A DNA stretch of 64,000 nt. Source: Methylococcus sp. EFPC2 (GTDB lineage: Bacteria > Pseudomonadota > Gammaproteobacteria > Methylococcales > Methylococcaceae). Both the position numbers and the translations under genes were made by a program. Position 1 is the first letter of the stretch. Each line of letters starts with the position of its first letter. Positions 49,280-59,056 of this stretch are shown here, piece after piece. The stretch is taken from positions 3,100,001 to 3,164,000 of the forward strand of contig NZ_CP070491.1 in the NCBI RefSeq assembly GCF_016925495.1, read 5' to 3'. The notes below the pieces were generated by a model. It was given only the letters and a program-made list of their open reading frames with translations, searched no databases and was not told the origin of the DNA.

Positions 49280-49927
49280 TCAGCCTTTTAAGACGCCGCA
49301 ACGGTAAGCCAACCGGGCCAGCTCGGCCGATGTCTGGGCGCCGAGCTTGGTCTTGAGTAGCGTGGTGTAGTTAGCGACGGTTTTGTAGCTCAGACACAGT
49401 TCATCGGCGACTTCGCGGGTGGTAAGACCTTGAGCGAGCCGCATGAATATATCGAACTCCCGAGCCGACAAGGTATTTAGCTCGTCGGTCCGATCGCTCC
49501 GGGCGAGCAGCTCTGCACCCGCGGCGCGGGCGACGTCGGCGCTGAAATAGATTTCGCCCGCGGCGATTTGCAGCACGGCTTCGAGCAATATGTCCGGTGC
49601 CGAGCTTTTGCTGACATAGCCGCGCGCGCCGGCCTCGATGGCGCGCGTCACATAGACCGCTTCATTATGCATGCTGCAGGCCAGGATGCGGGCGCGCGGG
49701 TCGCGGGCGCAGATACGGCGTATGGTAGCCAGGCCACCTATACCGGGAAGGCTGAGATCCATCACGATGACGTCGGCACCGAAGCTGGCGTAGTGCTGGC
49801 AGGCCTCTTCCCCGCGCTCGACTTCGCGGATTTCGGCTACACGCCCGGACTGCGAGAGCAGCAGGCGGAAGCCGGCGCGCACGACCGCGTGATCGTCGAC
49901 CAACAATACGTTCGGTTGCGCGCTCAC
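49280..49927 (-). CDS. NarL/FixJ-type response regulator (orphan)
   Basis: 215 residues. Receiver domain with VDDH (acidic pocket), phospho-acceptor Asp57 in VIVMDLSLPGIGG and Lys in GYVSKSSA; LuxR-type HTH from about 148 (LNTLSAREFDIFMRLAQGLTTREVA, KTVANYTTLLKTKLG). It is close to UvrY/GacA-like regulators in layout. No histidine kinase lies beside it, so its partner is elsewhere. It is separated from hslO by 36 bp on the same strand. Confidence 0.9.
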   Translation of the reverse strand: MSAQPNVLLVDDHAVVRAGFRLLLSQSGRVAEIREVERGEEACQHYASFGADVIVMDLSLPGIGGLATIRRICARDPRARILACSMHNEAVYVTRAIEAGARGYVSKSSAPDILLEAVLQIAAGEIYFSADVARAAGAELLARSDRTDELNTLSAREFDIFMRLAQGLTTREVADELCLSYKTVANYTTLLKTKLGAQTSAELARLAYRCGVLKG

Positions 49928-49963
49928 GATTGTGGATTATCCCCAAGCGGGCGTCTCAACCCC

Positions 49964-50830
49964 TCAATGGCGGGCGTTCGGGGCAAGTACGACCGAATCC
50001 GCAAGCAAGGCGTGGACATCGACGGCATCGAACAGATAGTGGAGGTTGCAAAACTCGCAGTTCACCTCAATTTTTCCTTGCTCGCTCAATATCGCTTCCA
50101 GTTCCTCGCGACCTAAGCCACGCAGCACCGACGAAATCTTGTCGCGCGAACAGCCGCAACGGAATGCCACGGGCTCCGGCGGGTAGAGTCTGACCTCTTC
50201 TTCGTGGAACAAGCGATACAAAAGGGCTTCGCCCGGCAGTTGGAGCAACTCGCATTCAGACACGGTGTCGGCCAGCAGGGCGATGCGGTTCCAGTCGTCG
50301 CGGCTGCCGTGCTGCGAGGGGAGCTCCTGGATAAACAGGCCGGCGACCCGCTTGCCGTCGGCCGCCAGCCACAGCCGGGTGGCCAATTGTTCCGACTGGC
50401 TGAAATAGCTTTGTAAGGCGTGCGCCAGACTGTCCCCTTCCAGGCCGACGATGCCTTGATAGGGCTCCGCACCTTCCTGTTTGACGGTGAGGACCAGTCG
50501 TCCGGGGCCAAACACCTCGGCCAGCGAGGCATCCGGCACCTCCGCTCCCCATTGCGCCAATCCCCGGATGGTGCGTTCATGGGTACATTGGGCCACCAGA
50601 GTATGCAGTGGACCCTGGCCTTGCACCTGCAATATGAGCGACCCTTCGAACTTGATGGTGGCCGATAGCAGAACCACGGCGGCCAGCGCTTGTCCTAGCT
50701 GTTTGGCGACGACCGGGGGATAGGGGTGGCGCTCCAGCACGGACTGCCAGTTCGCATCCAGATGCACCCATTCGCCGCGTACGCCGATATTCTCGAAGGT
50801 GAAACGCCGAAAACTGTCTTGTTCGCTCAT
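49964..50830 (-). CDS. hslO: Redox-regulated chaperone Hsp33
   Basis: 288 residues. A cytoplasmic holdase activated by oxidation. The C-terminal zinc-binding cysteines are Cys225 and Cys227 (FRCGCSRDK) and Cys258 and Cys261 (NCEFCNLHY), the CxC and CxxC pairs that form disulphides on oxidative unfolding. The N-terminal domain is complete (SATIKFEGSLILQVQGQGPL). It is divergent from msrA, 10 bp away, so the two oxidative-stress genes share a very short promoter region. Confidence 0.96.
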   Translation of the reverse strand: MSEQDSFRRFTFENIGVRGEWVHLDANWQSVLERHPYPPVVAKQLGQALAAVVLLSATIKFEGSLILQVQGQGPLHTLVAQCTHERTIRGLAQWGAEVPDASLAEVFGPGRLVLTVKQEGAEPYQGIVGLEGDSLAHALQSYFSQSEQLATRLWLAADGKRVAGLFIQELPSQHGSRDDWNRIALLADTVSECELLQLPGEALLYRLFHEEEVRLYPPEPVAFRCGCSRDKISSVLRGLGREELEAILSEQGKIEVNCEFCNLHYLFDAVDVHALLADSVVLAPNARH

Positions 50831-50840
50831 TTAATCAGGC

Positions 50841-51551
50841 ATGGAAAGTTCGAACGAGGCGGCGGATTATAAGACGTTTTCGCCGCCCCGATTGCTTTAC
50901 CCCGCCGACTTGGAGGATATGCCCGTGAAGCATTTGAGTATGCCCGACCCCTCGCTGGCCCTGCCGGGGCGAGCAGAGCCCATGCCGGTACCGGAGCTTC
51001 ATGCGGTTTCCGGACATCGGATGCTGCCCCCATGGCCCGATAATCTGGAACAAGCGATGTTCGGCCTCGGCTGTTTCTGGGGTGCGGAGCGCCTGTTCTG
51101 GCGCCAGCAGGGCGTCTATCTGACGGCCGTGGGCTATGCTGGCGGCTTGACGCCGAACCCGACCTATCAGGAAGTGTGCAGCGGTCTAACCGGCCATGCC
51201 GAAGTCGTATGGCTGCTGTTCGATCCGGCGATCATTTCCTACGAGTCCTTGCTGCGCCTGTTCTGGGAGAGCCACGATCCGACCCAGGGCATGCGGCAGG
51301 GTAACGACATCGGTACCCAATACCGCTCAGCCATCTATGCCTACGGCGAAGCGCAACTCGCGGCGGCGAAAGCCTCCCGGCAAGCGTTTCAGGTCTCGCT
51401 GCATCAGGCCGACCTGGGCGCCATCACCACGGAAATCGGTCCGGCACCCCGCTTTTACTACGCCGAGCCCTATCATCAGCAATACCTGGCGAAAAACCCG
51501 AACGGCTACTGCGGCCTGGGTGGACTGGACATCCCCTGCCCGGGATTCTGA
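50841..51551 (+). CDS. msrA: Methionine sulphoxide reductase MsrA
   Basis: 236 residues. It repairs S-methionine sulphoxide. Active-site Cys78 in [38 protein letters not shown] and the [20 protein letters not shown] tail (with the resolving Cys) follow. The first 45 residues are an E. coli-like extension. It starts 10 bp from hslO in the opposite direction. Confidence 0.96.
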   Translation: MESSNEAADYKTFSPPRLLYPADLEDMPVKHLSMPDPSLALPGRAEPMPVPELHAVSGHRMLPPWPDNLEQAMFGLGCFWGAERLFWRQQGVYLTAVGYAGGLTPNPTYQEVCSGLTGHAEVVWLLFDPAIISYESLLRLFWESHDPTQGMRQGNDIGTQYRSAIYAYGEAQLAAAKASRQAFQVSLHQADLGAITTEIGPAPRFYYAEPYHQQYLAKNPNGYCGLGGLDIPCPGF

Positions 51552-51620
51552 GCCGGTCGATTTGAAGCCGGGCAAGGGCATCGCTATGATCGGTCTTTCC
51601 TTCAGAATCTACCGAATTCC

Positions 51621-52412
51621 ATGCGTCTATCGATTTTTCCCCTCTTAGGACTGCTTGCCCTTGCTGGCTGCGCCACCAGTCCATTGGGTCGCACGCAGTT
51701 CGCCGTGCTGCCGGACGAGCAAATGGCGGTCATGGGCGATCAGGCCTTCGTGAACCTCAAACGCAACCAGGCCTTGGAGCGGGATAGCCGCACCAACGCC
51801 TACGTGACTTGCGTGGCGGAAGCCGTGGTACGGCAGGTCGGCGGGCAGTGGGAAATCGCCGTATTCCAGGATCCGTCACCCAACGCTTTCGCACTACCCG
51901 GGGGCAAACTGGGCGTACACAGCGGCATATTGGCGGTGGCCACCAATCAACACGAATTGGCCACGGTCATCGCCCACGAAATCGCCCATGTACTGTCCCG
52001 CCACACCAATGAACGAGTGTCTCAGGAACTCGCGCTGAAACAGGGCTTGAGTGCGGTTCAGGCTGTCGCCGACCCGGTTTCGCCTACCGGCCAGGCGCTG
52101 ATGGGACTGCTGGGCGTCGGAGCCGAGTACGGCATCCTGATGCCTTACAACCGTTTGCAGGAAAGCGAAGCGGATTTGCTGGGCCTGGACCTGATGGCGC
52201 GGGCGGGATTCGACCCGTCACAGAGTCTGGCCCTGTGGCAGAACATGGATAAGGTGTCAGGCGCTCAGCCCGTGGAATTTCTCTCGACCCACCCGTCTCA
52301 CGCGACCCGCATGCAGGATTTGCAGCGCCGCATCCCGAATGCCACGGCGCTGAGCCGGCAAGCGCAGGCCAACGGACTGGTCCCCCGCTGCGACGATTTA
52401 CGCACACGGTAA
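51621..52412 (+). CDS. M48-family metalloprotease, lipoprotein
   Basis: 263 residues. Lipoprotein signal LLGLLALAGCATS (acylated Cys17). The zinc motif HEIAH is at 119-123 and the third ligand is in RLQESEADLLGLDLM. The form is that of LoiP/YcaL, periplasmic M48 proteases that handle outer-membrane protein quality control. Serine at +2 to Cys is not present (Ala), and no Asp, so an outer-membrane location is likely. Followed by two hairpins. Confidence 0.9.
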   Translation: MRLSIFPLLGLLALAGCATSPLGRTQFAVLPDEQMAVMGDQAFVNLKRNQALERDSRTNAYVTCVAEAVVRQVGGQWEIAVFQDPSPNAFALPGGKLGVHSGILAVATNQHELATVIAHEIAHVLSRHTNERVSQELALKQGLSAVQAVADPVSPTGQALMGLLGVGAEYGILMPYNRLQESEADLLGLDLMARAGFDPSQSLALWQNMDKVSGAQPVEFLSTHPSHATRMQDLQRRIPNATALSRQAQANGLVPRCDDLRTR

Positions 52413-52446
52413 GGCCGACTCGGCTCGGTGAATGATGGACTGGAGA

Positions 52447-52494
52447 TTTTTCCGGGCGGCGGAAAAAGAGATGCAGGGTTAAAAAACCCTGCAT
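52447..52494 (+). terminator. Two tandem hairpins after the M48 gene
   Basis: TTTTTCCG (52447-52454) pairs with CGGAAAAA (52460-52467); then ATGCAGGGTT (52471-52480) pairs perfectly with AACCCTGCAT (52485-52494). AACCCTGCA recurs at 52549-52557, where GGGTTAACCC is also a palindrome. The 411-bp gap 52413-52823 holds these, the RegA-type boxes and no supported gene. Confidence 0.45.
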
Positions 52495-52598
52495 ATCAAA
52501 GAGGAGGATTTGAACACACAGCTCGTGCGTCAGTCACTTGACTGGGTTAACCCTGCAAGTTGGTATCAATACTAGCAGGGGAAAATAGGCTCAGGAAT

Positions 52599-52613
52599 GT
52601 GGCAAATTGTCGC
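52599..52613 (+). promoter_or_regulatory. RegA/RegR-type box 1 upstream of regB
   Basis: GTGGCAAATTGTCGC fits the RegR box pattern GNGRCRTTNNGNCGC at 13 of 15 positions (the central TT is AA). It is repeated 174 bp downstream; with flanks the two share AATGTGRCAAATTGYCGCG. Confidence 0.5.
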
Positions 52614-52766
52614 GCGTGTCAACTCCTAAGCGAAAAAATATGGAAGCGGGATAAAACGCCCCTCTAAAAATAAATAGGAAAATCAGCGCACAATTCCCGT
52701 CGGAATCCGGCTGCGATGGGCCGCCGCGAAAAACCGGGCGCAAGACCTTACACCGCGGGAAGGTCG

Positions 52767-52787
52767 CATAATGTGACAAATTGCCGC
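52767..52787 (+). promoter_or_regulatory. regB promoter -10 with overlapping RegA-type box 2
   Basis: CATAAT (52767-52772) is a good -10; the box GTGACAAATTGCCGC (52773-52787) starts at its 3' end and would cover the start site. This placement suggests negative autoregulation by RegA. No convincing -35 is seen. Confidence 0.45.
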
Positions 52788-52823
52788 GGCACCCACGACG
52801 ACCTTAATTGCTAGAATCGATCC

Positions 52824-54170
52824 ATGAATATGGAGCCCCTGCCCAATATCCCCTTTTCCTACGCCACCGATAACTCGGCGCGCAAGAATCTGCGCTGGCT
52901 CTTCGTGCTGCGTAACCTGATGCTACTCGCGGAGATACTGACCGTATTGATCAGCGTCTACGGCCTGGACATTCAGCTTCACCAAGCCGCTTTGACCGGC
53001 ATCATTACGGTGGGGGGGCTGCTCAACTGGTACACCTGGCTGCGCCTGAGCGACGAGCGCCCGGTCACCGATATCGAGCTGTTTGCCCAACTCGGCTGTG
53101 ATGTACTCACGATTACCGCCATCCTTTATTACACCGGTGGTGCCACCAACCCCATCGCCTGGTTCTTTCTGCTCCCCCTGATCATCGCCGCCACCGTCCT
53201 GCCGCAAGCCTTCACCTGGTATATGGTGGTGTTCGCCTCCTCATGCTACACGGCGCTGATGGGGTTTTACGAACCCTTGCCCAAGATCGTCCCCATGACC
53301 TTGGCGGACGATGCACCCGCCCACTTGCACCTGATGATGGAGCATCACGACATCCAATTGCACGTGTTCGGCATGTGGTTCGGCTTCGTATTCAGCGCGG
53401 TCCTGGTAGCCTATTTCGTCGTTGGCATGGCCGACACCCTGCGCGAACGCGAGCGCAAGCTTTCCGAAGTGAGGGAGCAGGCCCTGCGCAACGAGCGCGT
53501 CGTGGCACTGGGCACACTGGCCGCCGGGGCCGCCCACGAGATGGGAACGCCCCTGGGCACCATGGCCATATTGATCCGCGAACTGGAACGCGAATACGAA
53601 GAGTCCGACTCGGACGTCCTGGTCAAGAAAATGCGCATCCTCCGGGAGCAGGTCAACCGCTGCAAGGAGGCGCTTTCCGTCATGTCGGCCTCCGCCGGCG
53701 AATTGCGGGCGGAATCGGGCCACGTGATGCCTTTGCCGCGTTATATCGATGAAGTGGTTGAGAGCTGGAAACTGCAGCGCATCAAGGTGAAACTGGAGGT
53801 CTACGCCCAAGGCGTCAAGCCGCCGCCGTCCATACTCGCCGAACGGACCCTCACTCATGCCCTGGTCAACATACTCAACAACGCCGCCGAGGTTTCGCCG
53901 GAAGGCATCGAGTTCCGGGCTCGCTGGCAAAGAGACCAGGTCATCCTCGAAATCTTGGATGAGGGGCCCGGCATCGCCCCCACCGTTTCCGCCAACCTGG
54001 GCAAGGCTCCAGTTTCCAGCAAGGAGCACGGTTTGGGCGTGGGCCTATTTCTGGCTTTTTCCACCATCGAACGACTGGGCGGGCAGATCGAAATGCTGGA
54101 CCGCCCCAATCACACCGGTACTTTAACCCGTATCACCCTGCCGCTGGCGGGTTCAGGTGAACAGCTATGA
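52824..54170 (+). CDS. regB: Redox-sensing histidine kinase RegB/PrrB
   Basis: 448 residues. Six membrane helices in the first 205 residues, with the quinone-linked loop motif GGATNPIAWFFL (105-116). The dimerisation box is AAHEMGTPLGT with phospho-acceptor His238, and Cys280 (EQVNRCKEAL) matches the redox-active Cys of RegB. The ATPase domain has ILDEGPGIA and EHGLGVGLFLAF. The kinase senses the quinone pool and oxygen state and phosphorylates RegA, whose gene overlaps by 4 bp. Confidence 0.95.
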   Translation: MNMEPLPNIPFSYATDNSARKNLRWLFVLRNLMLLAEILTVLISVYGLDIQLHQAALTGIITVGGLLNWYTWLRLSDERPVTDIELFAQLGCDVLTITAILYYTGGATNPIAWFFLLPLIIAATVLPQAFTWYMVVFASSCYTALMGFYEPLPKIVPMTLADDAPAHLHLMMEHHDIQLHVFGMWFGFVFSAVLVAYFVVGMADTLRERERKLSEVREQALRNERVVALGTLAAGAAHEMGTPLGTMAILIRELEREYEESDSDVLVKKMRILREQVNRCKEALSVMSASAGELRAESGHVMPLPRYIDEVVESWKLQRIKVKLEVYAQGVKPPPSILAERTLTHALVNILNNAAEVSPEGIEFRARWQRDQVILEILDEGPGIAPTVSANLGKAPVSSKEHGLGVGLFLAFSTIERLGGQIEMLDRPNHTGTLTRITLPLAGSGEQL

Positions 54171-54715
54171 GCACAGACATTTCGGAACATCCGCGCCTGC
54201 TCTTGGTGGACGACGACGAAACCTATTGCATGGTGCTGGAACAAGCCTTGGCCAACCGCCACTATGAAGTACACGTCGCCCATGATGTCGAGAGCGGTAT
54301 TGCCTTGGCCGAGAAGATAGAGCCGGAATACGCGGTGGTCGACCTACGTATCGGCTTCGATTCCGGGCTCGCCCTGGTCAAGCGTCTGGTGGAGTTGGAC
54401 GGCAACACCCGCATCGTCATCCTGACGGGTTATGCCAGCATCGCCACTGCCGTGGAAGCCATCAAACTCGGCGCCATCCATTACCTGACCAAACCGGCCG
54501 ATGCCGACGAAATCGTCGCCGCCTTCCACAAGGAAACCGGCGACGACCGCGTCGAAATCAAGGAAAAACCCTTGTCGGTCAAGCGCCTGGAATGGGAACA
54601 CCTGCAGAAAGTGCTGGTGGAGCATTTAGGCAATATCTCCGCCGCAGCCCGCGCCTTAGGCATGCACCGCCGCACCCTGCAGCGCAAGTTGGAAAAACGG
54701 CCGGTCAAGGATTGA
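54167..54715 (+). CDS. regA: Response regulator RegA/PrrA
   Basis: 182 residues. Receiver domain with VDDDE, phospho-acceptor Asp59 in YAVVDLRIG and Lys in YLTKPADA. The short C-terminal domain is a Fis-like HTH (GNISAAARALGMHRRTLQRK), the almost invariant RegA/PrrA/RegR helix. It overlaps regB (ATGA). It ends 10 bp from the convergent EVE gene. Confidence 0.96.
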   Translation: MSTDISEHPRLLLVDDDETYCMVLEQALANRHYEVHVAHDVESGIALAEKIEPEYAVVDLRIGFDSGLALVKRLVELDGNTRIVILTGYASIATAVEAIKLGAIHYLTKPADADEIVAAFHKETGDDRVEIKEKPLSVKRLEWEHLQKVLVEHLGNISAAARALGMHRRTLQRKLEKRPVKD

Positions 54716-54725
54716 GACTCTAGCG

Positions 54726-55184
54726 CTATTCGAGGCTCAGGATGAATTGCCATTGACCCTCGCTGACCGGCATAACGGACAGCCGATTGCCGCGGCGGAC
54801 CAAGGCCAAGCCCTCCAATTCTGGACGATCCTTCAATTCGCTCAATGAAATCGTGCGCTCGAGCTTGCGCACGAACTGAACGTCCACCATGAACCAGCGC
54901 GGCTTGGCCGGGTCGCTCGCCGGGTCGTAATGTTTGTCATTCGGGTCGAAGGCCGTATGATCCGGATAAGCGGAGCGCGCCACCCGGGCGATACCCACCA
55001 CGCCCGGCGTCTCGCAGTTGGAATGGTAGAACAGCACCTGGTCCCCGGGCTGCATCTCGTCCCTCATCATGTTGCGCGCCTGGTAGTTGCGCACCCCGTC
55101 CCAATGCTCGGTCTGCCCCGGCCGCTTTTCCAGGTCGTCGATGCCGAACTCGCCGGGCTCCGACTTCATGAGCCAGAATTTCAT
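54726..55184 (-). CDS. EVE-domain protein
   Basis: 152 residues, almost entirely one EVE domain (related to PUA and YTH), which binds modified bases. It begins MKFWLMKSEPGEFGIDDL, with the aromatic cage residues in HWDGVRNYQARN and GDQVLFYHSN. The bound modification and biological role of stand-alone members are not settled. It lies 66 bp after the UmuD-like gene on the same strand and could share its promoter. Confidence 0.9.
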   Translation of the reverse strand: MKFWLMKSEPGEFGIDDLEKRPGQTEHWDGVRNYQARNMMRDEMQPGDQVLFYHSNCETPGVVGIARVARSAYPDHTAFDPNDKHYDPASDPAKPRWFMVDVQFVRKLERTISLSELKDRPELEGLALVRRGNRLSVMPVSEGQWQFILSLE

Positions 55185-55250
55185 ATCAACCCCTCTGTGT
55201 TTACTGATGCTGCCCCGGCGCCGGCCCGCGACGCCATCGACGCGATTTCG

Positions 55251-55832
55251 TTAAAACGAGCGGACGGTGTGCTTGACCACACCCCAGATGACCAAATCCA
55301 TCCCGTCGCGGATTTCCAGCGGCCGAAAGGCGGGATTTTCCGGCATCAGCCAGATGCGCCCGTTTTCGACCTTGAGTCGTTTCACGGTCAGTTCGCCGTC
55401 CACCACGGCAACCACGACCGCCCCCGGCTTGGGCTCCAGTGCGCGATCGATCACCAGCAGATCGCCGTCGAAAATCCCGGCCCCTGTCATGGACTCGCCT
55501 TGCACCCGCACAAAAAAGGTTGCGGCCGGATGATGGATCAGCTCCTCATGCAGATCGATACTGTCTTCCAGATGATCGTCGGCCGGGGAAGGCAAGCCCG
55601 CCGGCACCCGCGAACCGAACAGCGGGAGATGCTGTTCCCGGTGCGACAGCGAAGGCAAACGCGCGTCGGGAGGCGGGGTTTTCATACGGCCCGCCAACCA
55701 GGCGCGCACCACGGGCAACAGGGACACCGGCACGCGGATCAATTCGGTAGGCTCGCTATAACTGCCCGTGCCTGGTTTACGCCCGGCGCCGGCTCGCTTG
55801 CCGCCGCGCGGGGAAGAGGTGGGTTCGGACAT
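55251..55832 (-). CDS. umuD: UmuD-like S24 self-cleaving protein with N-terminal extension
   Basis: 193 residues against 139 in E. coli UmuD. Residues 79-193 are UmuD': cleavage site Ala78-Gly79 before LPSPADD, catalytic Ser114 (QGESMTGAGI) and Lys151 (GELTVKRL). The first 50 residues are an extra basic segment (GGKRAGAGRKPG) and a short PTELIRVPVSLLPVVRAWL helix-like part, resembling DNA-binding leaders of mobile-element regulators. No umuC follows; the next gene is the EVE protein. ATG has GGAG 8 nt upstream. -10 TACAAT on this strand lies inside the palindrome at 55861-55878, so it should be repressible. A LexA-type repressor is less likely, since there is no full winged HTH. Confidence 0.88.
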   Translation of the reverse strand: MSEPTSSPRGGKRAGAGRKPGTGSYSEPTELIRVPVSLLPVVRAWLAGRMKTPPPDARLPSLSHREQHLPLFGSRVPAGLPSPADDHLEDSIDLHEELIHHPAATFFVRVQGESMTGAGIFDGDLLVIDRALEPKPGAVVVAVVDGELTVKRLKVENGRIWLMPENPAFRPLEIRDGMDLVIWGVVKHTVRSF

Positions 55833-55860
55833 CGGGAATTCTCCAGGCTTGCGGTTTTTG

Positions 55861-55878
55861 GATTATTGTACAACAATC
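55861..55878. promoter_or_regulatory. Near-perfect 18-bp palindrome, putative shared operator
   Basis: GATTATTGTACAACAATC is palindromic apart from one position pair. It contains TACAAT on the minus strand, a five-of-six -10 for umuD 29 bp before its ATG. It lies between divergent umuD and the 49-residue gene. It is unlike the E. coli LexA box (CTGT-N8-ACAG), so if it is an SOS box it is of another class. Confidence 0.55.
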
Positions 55879-55947
55879 AAACCGTACCGGGGAGCAGCCT
55901 CCGCCGAGGCCGGCACCCCGCCCCTCACATCATACCGGAGTAGATCC

Positions 55948-56097
55948 ATGTTGCAGCGTATTCCCCTAGCCATGCTTTCCGCCCTCCGCGCTTTCCGTGC
56001 CTCCCTGTCGCCTCAGCCCCTGGGCCCGGTGCGCCCGGTATGGGACAACGGCGTCAATTACGACGTGCCGACGTTCTTGCGGCGCGGCGCGGCCTAG
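55948..56097 (+). CDS. 49-residue protein ending in an FtsZ-like C-terminal peptide
   Basis: ATG at 55948 follows CCGGAG with 7-nt spacing. The N-terminal half (MLQRIPLAMLSALRAFRASL) looks like a basic amphipathic helix able to lie on a membrane. A Pro/Gly linker leads to WDNGVNYDVPTFLRRGAA, which aligns with the conserved FtsZ tail (E. coli YLDIPAFLRKQAD) at D-V/I-P-x-F-L-R-R/K. That peptide is what FtsA, ZipA, SlmA, MinC and ClpX bind. The protein could therefore compete for FtsZ partners or tether them to the membrane. It is divergent from umuD across a shared palindrome. The function is inferred; the ORF and motif are plain. Confidence 0.6.
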   Translation: MLQRIPLAMLSALRAFRASLSPQPLGPVRPVWDNGVNYDVPTFLRRGAA

Positions 56098-56144
56098 GTC
56101 ATGTAAATGTGGGACGCGCTCACCGGTCCGCTCGGTGGCCGGCA

Positions 56145-57917
<1,773 letters not shown>

Positions 57918-57970
57918 GCGAGTAGGTTTGAAGATATTGCTTAAGAACGGGACGCTTACGACGTTAAGGC

Positions 57971-59053
57971 TCAGTCCACCGACGGCAGCATTTCGACGCC
58001 GACCTGGGAGAAAACCTGCGCCATATCCTCGCGCTCCCGGTCAGACTTGAACTGGACGAGATCCCAGCCAAAGGCTGCCACGCGGGTATCCGGTCCGTAG
58101 ATCTGCCGCGCGAACAACAAGGCCGACGAGCGCACGCCGACGACGAAATCGTAATGCGTGTGACTCATGTAACTTTCGATGGGCTCGTCGAGGGTCAACA
58201 ATGTGTCGCCGGACTGCTTTAGCTCCAGGCGCGGGTCCCTGGGATGGCCCTTGTAATCGACCATCTCCACGCCCCGATCCGCCAGCCAGCGGTGGATGCG
58301 CTCGGTCAGGCGCGGCAGGTCCGCCTCGGCGAGCAGGCTATTGCCGGTCAAGGGCTGGCCGATGACCAGGGCGCGCGGGCCGGACGAGCGGGTCGCATCG
58401 CCGGACGGCTCGACCAGGGGCGGCAGCACCACGACTTTATCGGCCGGGTATTCGTGCGGCAGTCCCGGCAACGTGTAGATGCGATCCACGAAAGGGGCGT
58501 CCGAACCGATGCGGTCCCCGGAGAAGCACCAGTAATCCAGCTCCGGCGATACCAGGCGGCGCGCCTTGCGCACGAAATGGGTGAAGTGCTTCCAAAGACT
58601 CAGGGGATAACGGCGGATGCTGATGAGACCATCCGGCAATATGCGGGCCGACAGCTTGGTCGCACCGGTCAACCGTGGCAAACCGCGCAGGAAATAGTTG
58701 GTGCCCTCGGCGTCGAACACTGGGGCATGCAGGTGGATGACATCGCAAGGCCCCACCAGTGCTGCGACATTACGCAGATTTTCCAGCAGGCGGCGATGCT
58801 GCCCGAAGAGGCCGGGCAGCGGCCTCTTGCGCGGCCAGGGCAGGAAATAAACGGCGTCCCAATCCTCTTTGCGCACGATGGCTTCCACGCCGCGCTGGTA
58901 ATAAAGCAGGACTTGCCGCCCCTCGCGCTCGAAATCCTTGGCGATCCGTTTCACCGCCAGGTAGTGCAAGGGCGACGCCACGCAGTACACGTTGACTTGG
59001 GCATGAAACTCGCCGCTTGGAGGCATGACTTTGATATCGGGTTCGCGAGACAT
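57971..59053 (-). CDS. Putative sialyltransferase-like glycosyltransferase
   Basis: 360 residues. The opening NVYCVASPLHYLAVKRIAKD and three spaced motifs, Asp141-Gly142 (ILPDGLI), His270-Pro271 (YKGHPRD) and Ser309-Ser310 (VGVRSSALLF), match the D/E-G, HP and SS/T motifs of bacterial sialyl- and polysialyltransferases (GT38/GT52 type), where they bind the CMP-sugar. No sialic-acid synthesis genes are in the window, so a CMP-Kdo or related nonulosonate donor is possible. It lies between msbA and the O-antigen ligase, 3 bp from the latter. Confidence 0.65.
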   Translation of the reverse strand: MSREPDIKVMPPSGEFHAQVNVYCVASPLHYLAVKRIAKDFEREGRQVLLYYQRGVEAIVRKEDWDAVYFLPWPRKRPLPGLFGQHRRLLENLRNVAALVGPCDVIHLHAPVFDAEGTNYFLRGLPRLTGATKLSARILPDGLISIRRYPLSLWKHFTHFVRKARRLVSPELDYWCFSGDRIGSDAPFVDRIYTLPGLPHEYPADKVVVLPPLVEPSGDATRSSGPRALVIGQPLTGNSLLAEADLPRLTERIHRWLADRGVEMVDYKGHPRDPRLELKQSGDTLLTLDEPIESYMSHTHYDFVVGVRSSALLFARQIYGPDTRVAAFGWDLVQFKSDREREDMAQVFSQVGVEMLPSVD

Positions 59054-59056
59054 CTT

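Noticed and set aside
52510-52575. 21-codon frame from TTG after GAGGAGG, a possible PQQ-precursor-like or leader peptide
   Set aside because: The ribosome site is only 2 nt from the TTG, the Glu-Tyr pair of PqqA is missing, and the sequence overlaps palindromes that explain it.
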